Of a DNA stretch of 64,000 nucleotides, positions 1 to 11,551 are shown one piece after another. The DNA comes from Amycolatopsis sp. 2-15. GTDB taxonomy: Bacteria > Actinomycetota > Actinomycetes > Mycobacteriales > Pseudonocardiaceae. The stretch spans positions 5,550,001-5,614,000 of the forward strand of contig NZ_CP127294.1 in NCBI RefSeq assembly GCF_030285625.1, written 5' to 3'. A model generated the notes under the pieces. The model worked only from the letters and a program-made list of their open reading frames with translations. It did no database searches and had not been told where the DNA came from. A program made the translations under genes and the position numbers. How positions within the stretch are numbered: the stretch's first letter is position 1; every line of letters begins with the position of its first letter.

Positions 1-3
1 ACT

Positions 4-28
4 GTAGAGTGGATGCGAGCATCTTTGT
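4..28 (+). other. 23S rRNA processing stem, 5' arm (pairs with 3145-3170)
   Basis: The bases just upstream of the 23S gene are complementary to those just after it (3145-3170) over about 25 nt, with a small mismatch in the middle. This is the long stem that normally brackets pre-23S rRNA and is cut by RNase III. It supports the placement of both 23S ends. Confidence 0.8.
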
Positions 29-29
29 G

Positions 30-3147
<3,118 letters not shown>

Positions 3148-3200
3148 AAGATGTTACGCATCCACTCTACGGTTCTGAAACACCACGCGTGTTTCGTAGT

Positions 3201-3319
3201 GTTTCGGTGGTTATAGCGCCAGGGAAACGCCCGGTCCCATTCCGAACCCGGAAGCTAAGCCTGGTAGCGCCGATGGTACTGCAACCGAAGGGTTGTGGGA
3301 GAGTAGGACGCCGCCGAAC
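3201..3319 (+). rRNA. rrf: 5S ribosomal RNA
   Basis: The gene is about 119 nt and lies roughly 50 nt after the 23S gene, as usual in an rrn operon. It has the universal 5S core cgcccggtcccattccgaac and the loop gaagctaagcc. The terminal helix is formed by the starting gtttcggtgg and the closing ccgccgaac. Exact ends may be off by one or two bases. Confidence 0.96.
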
Positions 3320-3332
3320 TAAAAGTAAGGGT

Positions 3333-3375
3333 TAGGCCCCGGTTGAGAACGCGCAAGCGATTCTCCCGGGGCCTA
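3333..3375 (+). terminator. rrn operon terminator hairpin
   Basis: Immediately after the 5S gene the sequence folds into a long G+C-rich hairpin. The arm taggccccgg...tgagaa pairs with ttctcc...cggggccta around a loop of about 10 nt, followed by a short pyrimidine tract. It is the expected end of rrn transcription and insulates the following gene. Confidence 0.8.
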
Positions 3376-3518
3376 TCTCTATGTGGCGTGCTGTGCGGTG
3401 CCCGTGACGGAGCGCCATGCGCGCGCGGGGTGCTCCGAGTGGCCCCGTAGGATGGTCAGTCGGCCCCCGTAGCGGGTGGCCCGTGAAAACACAAGATTTT
3501 TCTATGGCAGGAGGCCAG

Positions 3519-6500
3519 GTGTCCGAGTTCGGTCGACGTGACTCAGAGGATGATGGGTCCGGCCGGTCGGCTCGCCGCGACCAGGGCTCCCGCGGCAACC
3601 GGTCGGACGCGCCCCGGGGAGACCGGCGTGGCGCGCGGCAGGACCGTGGCGGGCGTGACGGCGGCTACCAGGGACGCCCCCGGAAGGACGACCGCGGTGC
3701 GCGCGGCGGTGGGTACCAGGGCCGGCCCTCGGGTGGCGACAGCTCCCGTGACCAGCGCAGCGGCGGATACGCCGGCAACCGCGACGGCGGCCCGCGCGCG
3801 GGTTCCGACGACCGCGGCTCGCGCGGCGGCTACGACAACCGGTCCGGCCGGCCGCAGGGCAAGTCGGCGTCCGGGCGTCGCTGGGAGGACCGCGGTTCGA
3901 GCGGCTCGACCGGTGGCTTCCGCAACGACAACCGCTCCGGCGACGGCTTCCGCGATTCCCGTGGCTCCGGCGCCCCCCGCGACAACCGCGGCGGTTTCCG
4001 TGATGACCGGGGCTCCGGCGGTTTCCGCCCCACCCGCGATTCGGGCGACGACCGCGGGTTCCGCGGCGACCGCGACAATCGGGGTGGCGGTTTCCGCAAC
4101 GACCGGGACGACCGCAATTCCGGCGGTTTCCAGAAGGACCGCGGCGGCTCGGGCTTCCGTGACGACCGTGGTGGCTCCGGTTACCGCGGTGGCAATTCCG
4201 GTGGCTCGCGCGACGATCGCGGTGGCTACCGCGGCGGCAGCGGTTCGGGCTCACGTGACGAGCGTGGCGGCTCGGGTTACCGCGGCGGCAGCGGTTCGGG
4301 CTCGCGTGACGAGCGTGGTGGCTCGGGTTACCGGGGTGGCAGCTCTGGTGGGCCGCGTGACGAGCGTGGTGGCTCGGGTTACCGGGGTGGCAGCTCGGGT
4401 GGCCCGCGTGACGAGCGTGGTGGCTCGGGTTACCGCGGCGGCAGCTCGGGTGGCCCGCGTGACGACCGTGGCGGCTCCGGCTTCCGCAGCGGCGGTAGCA
4501 CGGGTGGTTTCCGCGGTGACCGCAGTGGCGGCGGCTCGGGCGGGTACCGGAACGACCGCGGTAGCGGTGGATCCGGCTTCCGCAATGACCGCGGCGGCAG
4601 CAGCTCCGGCGGCTACCGGGGCGACCGCGATGAGCGCGGTGGCTCGGGTGGTTACCGAGGCGACCGTGATGACCGTGGCGGCTCGGGCGGCTACCGGGGC
4701 GACCGGGACAACCGCGGCACCTCGGGTGGTTACCGGGGCGACCGCGACGATCGCGGTCCGCGCACCGGTGGCTCGCGCGACGACCGCCGGCCGGGTGGGT
4801 TCCAGAAGGACCGTGACGACCGCGGCTCCCGCAGCGGTGGTTCGCGCGACGAGCGCGGTGGCTCCGGCTTCCGCAACGACCGCAGCTCGGGCAGCGGCTT
4901 CCGCAAGGACGACCGGGGCGGCTATCGGGGCGGCGCCGACCGCCGTGACGACCGGGGCGCTTCGCGCGGCTCCGACCGCCGCGACAACGGCCCGCGCGAC
5001 ACCCGCGGCTCCTTCAACCGTGACGACCGCCGCGACTCGAGTGATTCCCGCGGCTTCGACCGGGCCGACACTCGCGGCGCCGCCGCCGACGAAGACTTCG
5101 ACATCACCGACGACGGCTTCGTCGCCGGCGACACCGCCGACCGCGAGGACTTCTCGAAGCCCGCTGACAGCGGCCGCGGCGAGCGCTCGGACGTGACCGG
5201 CAATGGCGACGCCGCACGCAACCAGGCCGATGCGGACGGCGGCGCACCGCGCGCCGACCGTACAGATGACGGCGACTCCGATCGCGAGGAGTCGGCTTCG
5301 CGCGACGCCGCACGGTCGCAGGCCGACGACTCGGCCGACCGCGAAGGCGAGCGGTCCGCTCGGGACAACCGAGACGACTCGACGCCCCAGGGCGGCGACA
5401 GCGGCGACCACAGCAGTCGCGCGGACGCTCCGCGTGAAGACCGCGGCGACGACAGCAACGGTGGCGCGCAGTCCGCTCGCGAAGGCGGCGACAGTGACAA
5501 CGCGGGCGACGACCGCGACGAGCGGTCCTCTCGCGACAACCGCCCGAGCGACGACAGCCGAGACAGTGGCGACGGCACCGCGGTCTCGACGCGAGACGAC
5601 AGCAACGAGCGGTCCTCTGGCGACAACGCCTCGGGTGACAGCCGAACCGGTGGCGACCGTGGCAACGGTGGCGAGCGGTCTTCTCGCGACGACCGTGACC
5701 GTGACCGTGACCGTGACGACCGCGGAAGCAGCAGCGACCGCCCCCGTCGTGACTTCCGCGAGGGCCGGGACAGCCGTGACAGCCGTGACAACCGCCGCGA
5801 CGACCGGCCCCGTCGGGACGACCGCGACGCGCGCGGTGGCCGTGACTCGCGGCCGCGGCGGGACGACCGTCCGATGCGCGGCACGCGGGCCGGCGCCGAG
5901 GCGCTGGACGACGCGGCGCTGGCGAGGGAGCTGCTCGAAGCGCCGGAGCTGCCGGAGGGCATCGAGTACTCCGATCTGGACGAAGAGGTGCGGCGTGAGC
6001 TGCGGACGTTGCCGAAGGGGCTGGCCGAGACCGTCGGCAAGCACCTGGTCGCGGCGGGCGGGCTGATCGACGTCGACCCGGAGGCGGCGCTGGAGCACGC
6101 GAAGTACGCGAAGGTGAAGGCGTCGCGCGTGCCGATCGTGCGGGAGGCCCTGGGGCTGGCGGCCTACCACGCGGGCAACTGGCAGGAGGCGCTGTCGGAG
6201 CTGCGGGCCGTGCGGCGCATGACGCGCAGCGACGAGCACATCGCCATCATCGCCGACTCCGAGCGGGCCCTGGGCCGGCCGGAGCGGGCGCTGGACCTGG
6301 CGAAGGAGGCCGACACGGCGAAGCTCTCGAAGGCGACGCAGGTCGAGCTCGCGATCGTCGCGGCCGGGGCACGGCGGGACCTCGGGCAGGTGGACGCTTC
6401 GGTGGTCTCGCTGCAGGGGCCGGACCTGGTGCCGAGCAAGCGGGACCCGTGGAGCGCGCGCCTGTTCTACGCGTACGCCGACAACCTCGTGGCCGCCGGG

Positions 6501-6602
6501 CGCAAGGACGAGGCCGTGCGCTGGTTCCTCAACGCCGCCGAGGCCGACAACGAAGACGAGACCGACGCCGCCGAGCGGGCCGCGGAGCTCTCGAATGAGT
6601 GA
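3519..6602 (+). CDS. Rv1691-type TPR protein with a giant RG/RD-rich disordered N-terminus
   Basis: A 1027-residue protein in two unlike parts. Residues 1-780 are low complexity: first RGG/YRG/RDDRG repeats (to about 520), then an Asp/Ser/Glu-rich acidic stretch (about 523-725), then an Arg/Asp block with runs such as RDRDRDRDDRG. Residues 785-1027 form an ordinary alpha-helical TPR-like domain. By position before the HAD phosphatase and tlyA it corresponds to M. tuberculosis Rv1691, which as I recall is only the TPR part. RGG/YRG repeats are typical of RNA-binding, phase-separating tails, so a role in RNA or ribosome biology is an inference. I chose GTG 3519 because AGGAGG (3509-3514) precedes it; ATG 3504 is an alternative. 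The gene overlaps the next by 8 nt. Confidence 0.85.
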   Translation: MSEFGRRDSEDDGSGRSARRDQGSRGNRSDAPRGDRRGARQDRGGRDGGYQGRPRKDDRGARGGGYQGRPSGGDSSRDQRSGGYAGNRDGGPRAGSDDRGSRGGYDNRSGRPQGKSASGRRWEDRGSSGSTGGFRNDNRSGDGFRDSRGSGAPRDNRGGFRDDRGSGGFRPTRDSGDDRGFRGDRDNRGGGFRNDRDDRNSGGFQKDRGGSGFRDDRGGSGYRGGNSGGSRDDRGGYRGGSGSGSRDERGGSGYRGGSGSGSRDERGGSGYRGGSSGGPRDERGGSGYRGGSSGGPRDERGGSGYRGGSSGGPRDDRGGSGFRSGGSTGGFRGDRSGGGSGGYRNDRGSGGSGFRNDRGGSSSGGYRGDRDERGGSGGYRGDRDDRGGSGGYRGDRDNRGTSGGYRGDRDDRGPRTGGSRDDRRPGGFQKDRDDRGSRSGGSRDERGGSGFRNDRSSGSGFRKDDRGGYRGGADRRDDRGASRGSDRRDNGPRDTRGSFNRDDRRDSSDSRGFDRADTRGAAADEDFDITDDGFVAGDTADREDFSKPADSGRGERSDVTGNGDAARNQADADGGAPRADRTDDGDSDREESASRDAARSQADDSADREGERSARDNRDDSTPQGGDSGDHSSRADAPREDRGDDSNGGAQSAREGGDSDNAGDDRDERSSRDNRPSDDSRDSGDGTAVSTRDDSNERSSGDNASGDSRTGGDRGNGGERSSRDDRDRDRDRDDRGSSSDRPRRDFREGRDSRDSRDNRRDDRPRRDDRDARGGRDSRPRRDDRPMRGTRAGAEALDDAALARELLEAPELPEGIEYSDLDEEVRRELRTLPKGLAETVGKHLVAAGGLIDVDPEAALEHAKYAKVKASRVPIVREALGLAAYHAGNWQEALSELRAVRRMTRSDEHIAIIADSERALGRPERALDLAKEADTAKLSKATQVELAIVAAGARRDLGQVDASVVSLQGPDLVPSKRDPWSARLFYAYADNLVAAGRKDEAVRWFLNAAEADNEDETDAAERAAELSNE
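4209..4508 (+). repeat. 51-nt tandem repeats inside the RGG region
   Basis: At least four near-identical 51-nt units (starting at 4254, 4305, 4356 and 4407) encode 17-residue blocks of the form RDERGGSGYRGGSSGGP. A degenerate 45-nt copy precedes them at 4209, and an RDDRGGSGFRS variant follows from 4458. Identity at the DNA level, not just the protein level, points to recent slippage or recombination, so copy number may vary between strains. Confidence 0.85.
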
Positions 6603-7581
6603 CGCGCTCCTCGCGGGCTACGACGCGGTGCTGTTCGACCTGGACGGCACCGTGTACCACGGCTCGCAGGTGATCGAGGGCGCGCCGGAGGCGGTCGGGG
6701 CCGTGCGGGAGCAGGGCGCGGCCGTCCGGTACGTCACGAACAACGCGTCGAAGGCGCCGGCCGACGTCGTCGCGCATCTCCGATCGCTGGGTCTCGACGC
6801 GGCCGTCGACGAGGTGCACACGAGTGCCCAGGCCGCCGCCGCGGTGCTCGGCGAGCGCCTGCCAGCCGGTGCGCACGTGCTGGTCGTGGGCACGGACTCG
6901 CTGGCCGCCGAAGTGGCAGCGGCCGGGCTGGGCACCGTGCGGAAGGTCGACGACGACGTCGCGGCCGTCGTGCAGGGGCATTCGCCCGAGACCGGCTGGG
7001 CCGACCTCGCCGAGGCGGCGCTGGCGATCCGCGCGGGCGCGCTGTGGGTTGCCTGCAACGTCGACGCGACCCTGCCCACCGAGCGCGGCCTGTTGCCGGG
7101 CAACGGTTCCATGGTCGCCGCGCTGCGCACGGCCACCGACACGGAACCGGTCGTCGCGGGCAAACCGCAGCCGCTGCTGTTCGAGACGGCCGCGCGGTCG
7201 GCCGACTCGAACCGGCCGCTCGTGGTGGGCGACCGGCTCGACACCGACATCGCCGGTGCCGTCGCCGCGGGCATGGACGTGCTCGCGGTGCTCTCCGGCG
7301 TCGCGACGCCCACCGGTCTCCTGACCGCGATCCCGGCGGAACGGCCCACGCACCTGGCCGCCGACCTGACCGCGCTCACGCAGCGCGCCGAGGACCTGAA
7401 GATCGGTCCCCGGCCGGGCTGGGAGATCGTGACGGGCGACGTGCTGACCGTGCGCGGCAGCGGCGACACCCTCGACCTGCTCCGCGCGCTGTGCCACGCG
7501 GCGTGGGCGAGCGGCGTGACCGAGGTCCGGGCCGAAGGCGACGCGGCCGAGGCGGCGCTGACCGGGCTGCGCCTGGCCTGA
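6595..7581 (+). CDS. HAD-IIA family sugar/nucleotide phosphatase (NagD-like)
   Basis: A 328-residue HAD-superfamily hydrolase. Motif I is DLDGTVYHG (catalytic Asp15 and Asp17). Motif II lies in the VTNNAS segment, a motif III lysine is in AGKPQPLLF, and motif IV is VVGDRLDTDIAGA. The cap between motifs II and III is the C2 type of the NagD/p-nitrophenyl phosphatase group. Substrate cannot be read from sequence. The C-terminal 70 residues extend beyond the core. It overlaps the TPR gene by 8 nt, so the two are translationally coupled; this is the same pair as Rv1691-Rv1692. Confidence 0.9.
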   Translation: MSDALLAGYDAVLFDLDGTVYHGSQVIEGAPEAVGAVREQGAAVRYVTNNASKAPADVVAHLRSLGLDAAVDEVHTSAQAAAAVLGERLPAGAHVLVVGTDSLAAEVAAAGLGTVRKVDDDVAAVVQGHSPETGWADLAEAALAIRAGALWVACNVDATLPTERGLLPGNGSMVAALRTATDTEPVVAGKPQPLLFETAARSADSNRPLVVGDRLDTDIAGAVAAGMDVLAVLSGVATPTGLLTAIPAERPTHLAADLTALTQRAEDLKIGPRPGWEIVTGDVLTVRGSGDTLDLLRALCHAAWASGVTEVRAEGDAAEAALTGLRLA

Positions 7582-7585
7582 CTGG

Positions 7586-7591
7586 TAGTTT
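7586..7591 (+). promoter_or_regulatory. Candidate leaderless -10 element (TAGTTT)
   Basis: TAGTTT fits the actinobacterial -10 consensus TANNNT and lies 6 nt before the GTG of the next gene, so a transcript would start at or next to the start codon. No clear -35 is visible. Confidence 0.45.
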
Positions 7592-7597
7592 GACCTC

Positions 7598-7804
7598 GTG
7601 CACCCGAACGTCCCGCGGCCCGTCCCGGGCCCTCCGCCGGTACCCGGACCCGGCCCGCAGCAGATCGATCCCCGCGCGGGGATCGAGGAAGCCGTGGCGG
7701 GCCTCGACGATCTGAACTCGGTGCCGCTCTCCGAACACGTCGACCGGTTCGAAGCCGTGCACACCGAGCTCACCGTGGCCCTGTCCAGCATCGACAGGGT
7801 CTGA
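7598..7804 (+). CDS. Small conserved actinobacterial protein (Rv1693-like position)
   Basis: A 68-residue protein of unknown function. The first 20 residues are Pro/Gly-rich (PRPVPGPPPVPGPGP); the rest is a helical, acidic segment (IEEAVAGLDDLNSVPLSEHV...). Codon bias matches its neighbours, and a small gene sits at the same place, between the HAD phosphatase and tlyA, in mycobacteria, which supports it being real. The GTG start lacks a Shine-Dalgarno and fits a leaderless message. tlyA follows after 5 nt. Confidence 0.75.
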   Translation: MHPNVPRPVPGPPPVPGPGPQQIDPRAGIEEAVAGLDDLNSVPLSEHVDRFEAVHTELTVALSSIDRV

Positions 7805-7809
7805 CCGGC

Positions 7810-8655
7810 GTGCCCAAACGGGCCCGCCTCGACGCGGAGCTGGTCCGCCGCGGCCTGGCCCGCTCGCGGGAACAGGCGTCGGCACTGATCACCGGCGGCA
7901 AGGTCTCCGTGCGCGGCATGGTCGCGAGCAAACCCGCCACCGGCGTCGAGTCCGACGCGCCCATCGTGGTGAAGGACGAGGACGACCCCGGCTGGGCCTC
8001 GCGCGGCGCGCACAAACTCCTGGGCGCGCTGGAGAAGTTCGGCCCCGAAGGCCTCGCAGTCGAGGGCCGCCGCTGCCTCGACGCCGGCGCGTCCACCGGC
8101 GGGTTCACCGACGTGCTGTTGCGCAACGGCGCCGCGACCGTGATCGCCGCCGACGTGGGCCGCGGCCTGCTCGACTGGCGGCTGCGGACCGACGAACGCG
8201 TGGTCGTGCTCGACCGCACGAACGTGCGCAACCTGACGCCGGAGGCACTCGGCGGCCAGGTCGACCTCGTCGTCGGCGACCTGTCCTTCATCTCGCTCAA
8301 GCTCGTGCTGCCCGCGCTCGCCGAGTGCGCGCGCGAAGGCGCCGACCTCGTGCCCATGGTCAAGCCGCAGTTCGAGGTCGGCAAGGACCGCCTCGGCAGC
8401 GGCGGCGTGGTCCGCGATCCCGAGCTGCGCGTGCAGTCCGTGGTCGACGTCATCGCCGAAGCCGCGAAGCTGGGGCTCGCGCTGCGCGGGGTCGTCGCGA
8501 GCCCGTTGCCCGGCCCGTCCGGCAACGTCGAGTACTTCGTGTGGCTGCGGCGAGATCTTCGGCATCAAGATCCGGGCGAACTCGCGGCCGCCGATGGCAC
8601 TGTGGACGGTGTCGAGCGGCTCGTGCGGGCCGCCGTCCAGGAAGGACCCCAGTGA
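7810..8655 (+). CDS. tlyA: TlyA, 16S/23S rRNA 2'-O-cytidine methyltransferase
   Basis: A 281-residue protein with an N-terminal S4 RNA-binding domain (residues 5-65, RLDAELVRRGLARSREQ) and an RrmJ/FtsJ-type methyltransferase domain. The SAM loop is LDAGASTGGFTDVLL. Candidate catalytic residues are Lys in SRGAHKL, Asp in GDLSF, Lys in PMVKPQFE and Glu in GNVEYF. TlyA methylates 16S C1409 and 23S C1920 in mycobacteria, which sensitises ribosomes to capreomycin and viomycin. The older name, haemolysin A, does not reflect this role. The GTG start overlaps nothing; the stop overlaps nadK by 4 nt. Confidence 0.95.
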   Translation: MPKRARLDAELVRRGLARSREQASALITGGKVSVRGMVASKPATGVESDAPIVVKDEDDPGWASRGAHKLLGALEKFGPEGLAVEGRRCLDAGASTGGFTDVLLRNGAATVIAADVGRGLLDWRLRTDERVVVLDRTNVRNLTPEALGGQVDLVVGDLSFISLKLVLPALAECAREGADLVPMVKPQFEVGKDRLGSGGVVRDPELRVQSVVDVIAEAAKLGLALRGVVASPLPGPSGNVEYFVWLRRDLRHQDPGELAAADGTVDGVERLVRAAVQEGPQ

Positions 8656-9578
8656 CCAGCGAACGTGAAGTGCTTCTCGTGGCGCACCCGGACCGGGACC
8701 ACACGCGGGAGGCCGCACGCGAGGTGTCAGCGCGGTTCACGAAGGCCGGGATCCGGCTGCGCGTGACCGACGAAGAGGTGCGTCAGCTCATCGACCCCGA
8801 CGGCTGTATGGACATGCCCTGCACCGTCGTGGCGCCGCAGGACGACCCCGCGCGCGGAGCGGAGCTCGTGTTCGTGCTCGGCGGCGACGGCACGCTGCTG
8901 CGCGCGGCCGAGCTCGCGCGGCCCGCGGGCGTGCCGGTGCTCGGGGTGAACCTGGGCCGCGTCGGTTTCCTGGCCGAGGCCGACTCCGACGCGCTCGCCG
9001 ACGCCGTGCAGCGTGTGGTCGACCGCGAGTACCAGGTCGAGGACCGGATGACGATCGACGTCACCGTCACCCACGGTGGCGTCGAGCTCTACCGCACGTG
9101 GGCCCTCAACGAGGCCAGCGTGGAGAAGTTCTCGCGCGAGCGCGTGCTCGACGCGCTGATCGAGGTCGACGGCCGCCCGGTCTCGTCCTTCGGCTGCGAC
9201 GGCGTGCTGTGCGCGACGCCGACCGGCTCCACCGCGTACGCCTTCTCCGCCGGCGGCCCGATCATGTGGCCTGACGTCGAGGCGCTGCTCGTGGTGCCCA
9301 GCAACGCCCACGCCCTGTTCGCGCGTCCGCTCGTGGTCTCGCCCGACTCCGTGATCACCGTGGGCATCGACCCGTCGGGCCATAGCGCCGTCCTGACCTG
9401 CGACGGGCTGCGCAGCTTCGACATGCCGCCGGGCTCGCTCATGCGCGTCGTCTGCGGCCGCCGGCCGGTGCGGCTCGTGCGGCTGTGGGAAGGCGTGTTC
9501 ACCGACCGGCTGGTGCACAAGTTCGGCCTGCCGGTGCGCAGCTGGCGCGAACGGCGCACCGGCGGCCGCTCGGTCTGA
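8652..9578 (+). CDS. nadK: NAD kinase
   Basis: A 308-residue cytosolic enzyme that phosphorylates NAD+ to NADP+. It shows the GGDGT signature in VLGGDGTLLRAAEL, the NE/D motif (ALNEASVEK) and the glycine-rich TPTGSTAYAFSAGGP loop. The GTG start overlaps the tlyA stop (GTGA), so the two genes are translationally coupled, as in mycobacteria (Rv1694-Rv1695). An upstream in-frame extension exists but would overlap most of the tlyA C-terminus and is not real. Confidence 0.95.
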   Translation: MTSEREVLLVAHPDRDHTREAAREVSARFTKAGIRLRVTDEEVRQLIDPDGCMDMPCTVVAPQDDPARGAELVFVLGGDGTLLRAAELARPAGVPVLGVNLGRVGFLAEADSDALADAVQRVVDREYQVEDRMTIDVTVTHGGVELYRTWALNEASVEKFSRERVLDALIEVDGRPVSSFGCDGVLCATPTGSTAYAFSAGGPIMWPDVEALLVVPSNAHALFARPLVVSPDSVITVGIDPSGHSAVLTCDGLRSFDMPPGSLMRVVCGRRPVRLVRLWEGVFTDRLVHKFGLPVRSWRERRTGGRSV

Positions 9579-9730
9579 GCGGGTGCTGGCGTGCGGTGAT
9601 CGACGACGTGCGGCGCTCTCCTTCGCAACGCAGGGTGTGCGCGAGGTGACCCGTGACACGCCCGGGCCGAACCGTCCGCACAGGTGTTCGACCAGCGAAA
9701 AGAACGTTTAGCACCGGTCGAGCGCACGGA

Positions 9731-9753
9731 AGGTCGGTGGGGGCGGCTACCGT
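9731..9753 (+). promoter_or_regulatory. Candidate PafBC / RecA-NDp DNA-damage promoter of recN
   Basis: aggtcggtg (9731-9739), then 8 nt, then TACCGT (9748-9753). The mycobacterial LexA-independent DNA-damage promoter, as I recall it, is TTGTCRGTG-N8-TANNNT; this site matches the last seven bases of the first element, the exact 8-nt spacing and the TANNNT. The GTG of recN is 7 nt after the -10, so the message is probably leaderless. No LexA box was seen nearby. Confidence 0.65.
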
Positions 9754-9760
9754 AGGCGTC

Positions 9761-11542
9761 GTGCTGGCCGAGATGCGCATCCAGGGCCTCGGAGTCATCG
9801 AGGACGCCCTGCTGGAACTGCACCCGGGTTTCACCGTTGTGACCGGTGAGACGGGCGCCGGGAAGACCATGGTCGTGACCGGGCTGCACCTGCTCTCCGG
9901 TGGGCGGGCCGAAGCGTCGAAGGTCCGGAACGGAATGCTCAAGGCCTTCGTCGAGGGGCGCTTCACCCTCGACAAGGCCGATACCGCGAGCCGCATCGTC
10001 ACCGACGCGGGCGCGGACATCGACGAGGACGGCAGCGTGATCGCGCTGCGCACGGTGGCCGTCGACGGGCGGTCGAGAGCCCACCTGGGCGGCCGGTCCG
10101 TGCCGGTCGGCGTGCTGGCGGACCTGTCCGAGCAGGTGATCGCCGTGCACGGGCAGAACGACCAGCTGCGGCTGCTGCGCCCGAGCGAGCAGCGCGCGGT
10201 GATCGACCGGTTCGCGGGCCCCGCGGTCGGCGAGCCGCTCACCGCCTACCGCGAGGTGCGCGAGGAGTGGCTGGCCGTGATCGGCGAGCTCACCGAGCGC
10301 TCCACCCGTTCGCGCGAGATGGCGCAGCAGGCCGACCTGCTCAAGCACGGTCTCACCGAGATCGACGCCGTCGCGCCCGAGCCGGGCGAGGACGTGGAGC
10401 TCACCGAGCAGATCAAGCGGCTGATGGCCGTCGACGAGCTGCGCGCTTCGGCGACCGAAGCGCACGTCGCGGTCTCGGGTTCGCAGGACGGCGACCCCGA
10501 CGCGCCCGGTGCGCTCGGCCTCGTCGGCGAAGCCTTGCGACGCCTGGCCTCGGCCGAGGACGCGGCGCTGCGGGAGCTCGTGCCGCGGCTGGAAGAAGCG
10601 TCCATGTTGCTCACCGATGTCGGTGCGGAGCTGGGCGGGTACATCGAGGGGCTCGACGCCGACCCGGCGCTGCTGGAGAAGGTGCTGGCACGCCAGGCCG
10701 ATCTCAAGCGGCTCACCCGCAAGTACGCGGCCGACGTCGACGGCGTGCTGGTCTGGGCCGACGACGCGCGCCGCCGGCTCGAGTCGATGGACACCTCCGA
10801 GGAGGCGCTCGCCGAGCTGGCCCGCCGCCGCGACGAGCTCGCCGCGAAGCTGGGCGACCACGCCACCGCGGTGTCGGCGGCGCGCGGCAAGGCCGCGGCC
10901 GAGCTGGCGTCGGCGATCACCAAGGAGCTCTCCGGCCTCGCGATGGGGCAGGCGGAGCTGGAGATCACCGTCGAGCAGAAGCCGGCCGAACACGGCGACC
11001 GCCAGGCGCTCGCGATCGACGGCCACGCGGTCCACGCCGGTGCGGACGGCATCGACGAGGTCGAGCTGCTGCTGCGCGCCCACGACGGCGCGCCGCCGCT
11101 GCCGGTGCACAAGGCGGCCTCCGGTGGTGAGCTCTCGCGCGTGATGCTGGCCATCGAGGTGGTCCTCGCCCACGCCGACACCGTGCAGACGCTGGTGTTC
11201 GACGAGGTCGACGCCGGCGTCGGCGGGCGCGCGGCGGTCGAGATCGGCCGTCGGCTGTCCCGGCTCGCGCGCACGCACCAGGTCCTCGTGGTGACGCACC
11301 TGCCGCAGGTCGCCGCCTTCGCCGACCAGCACCTGGTGGTGGACAAGGGCACCAGCGGCGGCGTCACGCGAAGCGGCGTGAAGACGCTGAGGCAGCCCGA
11401 CCGCGTGAAGGAGCTGGCGCGCATGCTCGCCGGCATGGACGGCACGGAGACCGGCCGCGCCCACGCCGAGGAGCTGCTCGCGGTGGCGGAGAAGGACAAG
11501 GCCGCCGCCGAGCCGAAACGCAAGCGCGCCAAGAAGGGCTGA
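9761..11542 (+). CDS. recN: DNA repair ATPase RecN
   Basis: A 593-residue SMC-like protein for double-strand break repair. Walker A is GETGAGKT near residue 30, the ABC signature is ASGGELSRVMLA, and Walker B is VFDEVDAGVGG. The coiled-coil arms between them (about residues 150-350) are rich in Glu, Arg and Ala. The GTG start at 9761 gives the usual N-terminus MLAEMRIQGLGVIEDA; the ATG at 9773 is less likely. The C-terminus ends in a Lys/Arg tail (KRKRAKKG). The upstream promoter suggests damage induction through PafBC. Confidence 0.95.
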   Translation: MLAEMRIQGLGVIEDALLELHPGFTVVTGETGAGKTMVVTGLHLLSGGRAEASKVRNGMLKAFVEGRFTLDKADTASRIVTDAGADIDEDGSVIALRTVAVDGRSRAHLGGRSVPVGVLADLSEQVIAVHGQNDQLRLLRPSEQRAVIDRFAGPAVGEPLTAYREVREEWLAVIGELTERSTRSREMAQQADLLKHGLTEIDAVAPEPGEDVELTEQIKRLMAVDELRASATEAHVAVSGSQDGDPDAPGALGLVGEALRRLASAEDAALRELVPRLEEASMLLTDVGAELGGYIEGLDADPALLEKVLARQADLKRLTRKYAADVDGVLVWADDARRRLESMDTSEEALAELARRRDELAAKLGDHATAVSAARGKAAAELASAITKELSGLAMGQAELEITVEQKPAEHGDRQALAIDGHAVHAGADGIDEVELLLRAHDGAPPLPVHKAASGGELSRVMLAIEVVLAHADTVQTLVFDEVDAGVGGRAAVEIGRRLSRLARTHQVLVVTHLPQVAAFADQHLVVDKGTSGGVTRSGVKTLRQPDRVKELARMLAGMDGTETGRAHAEELLAVAEKDKAAAEPKRKRAKKG

Positions 11543-11551
11543 CCACACTCC

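Noticed and set aside
3538..6239. Long Ala/Thr/Val- or Arg/Ser-rich frames over the RGG gene on both strands
   Set aside because: They are shadows of the repetitive coding sequence; only the plus frame ending at 6602 leads into a real TPR domain.
9700..9712. Possible LexA box near gttcgaccagcgaaaagaac before recN
   Set aside because: Only one half-site resembles the TCGAAC-N4-GTTCGA consensus; the PafBC-type promoter fits much better.
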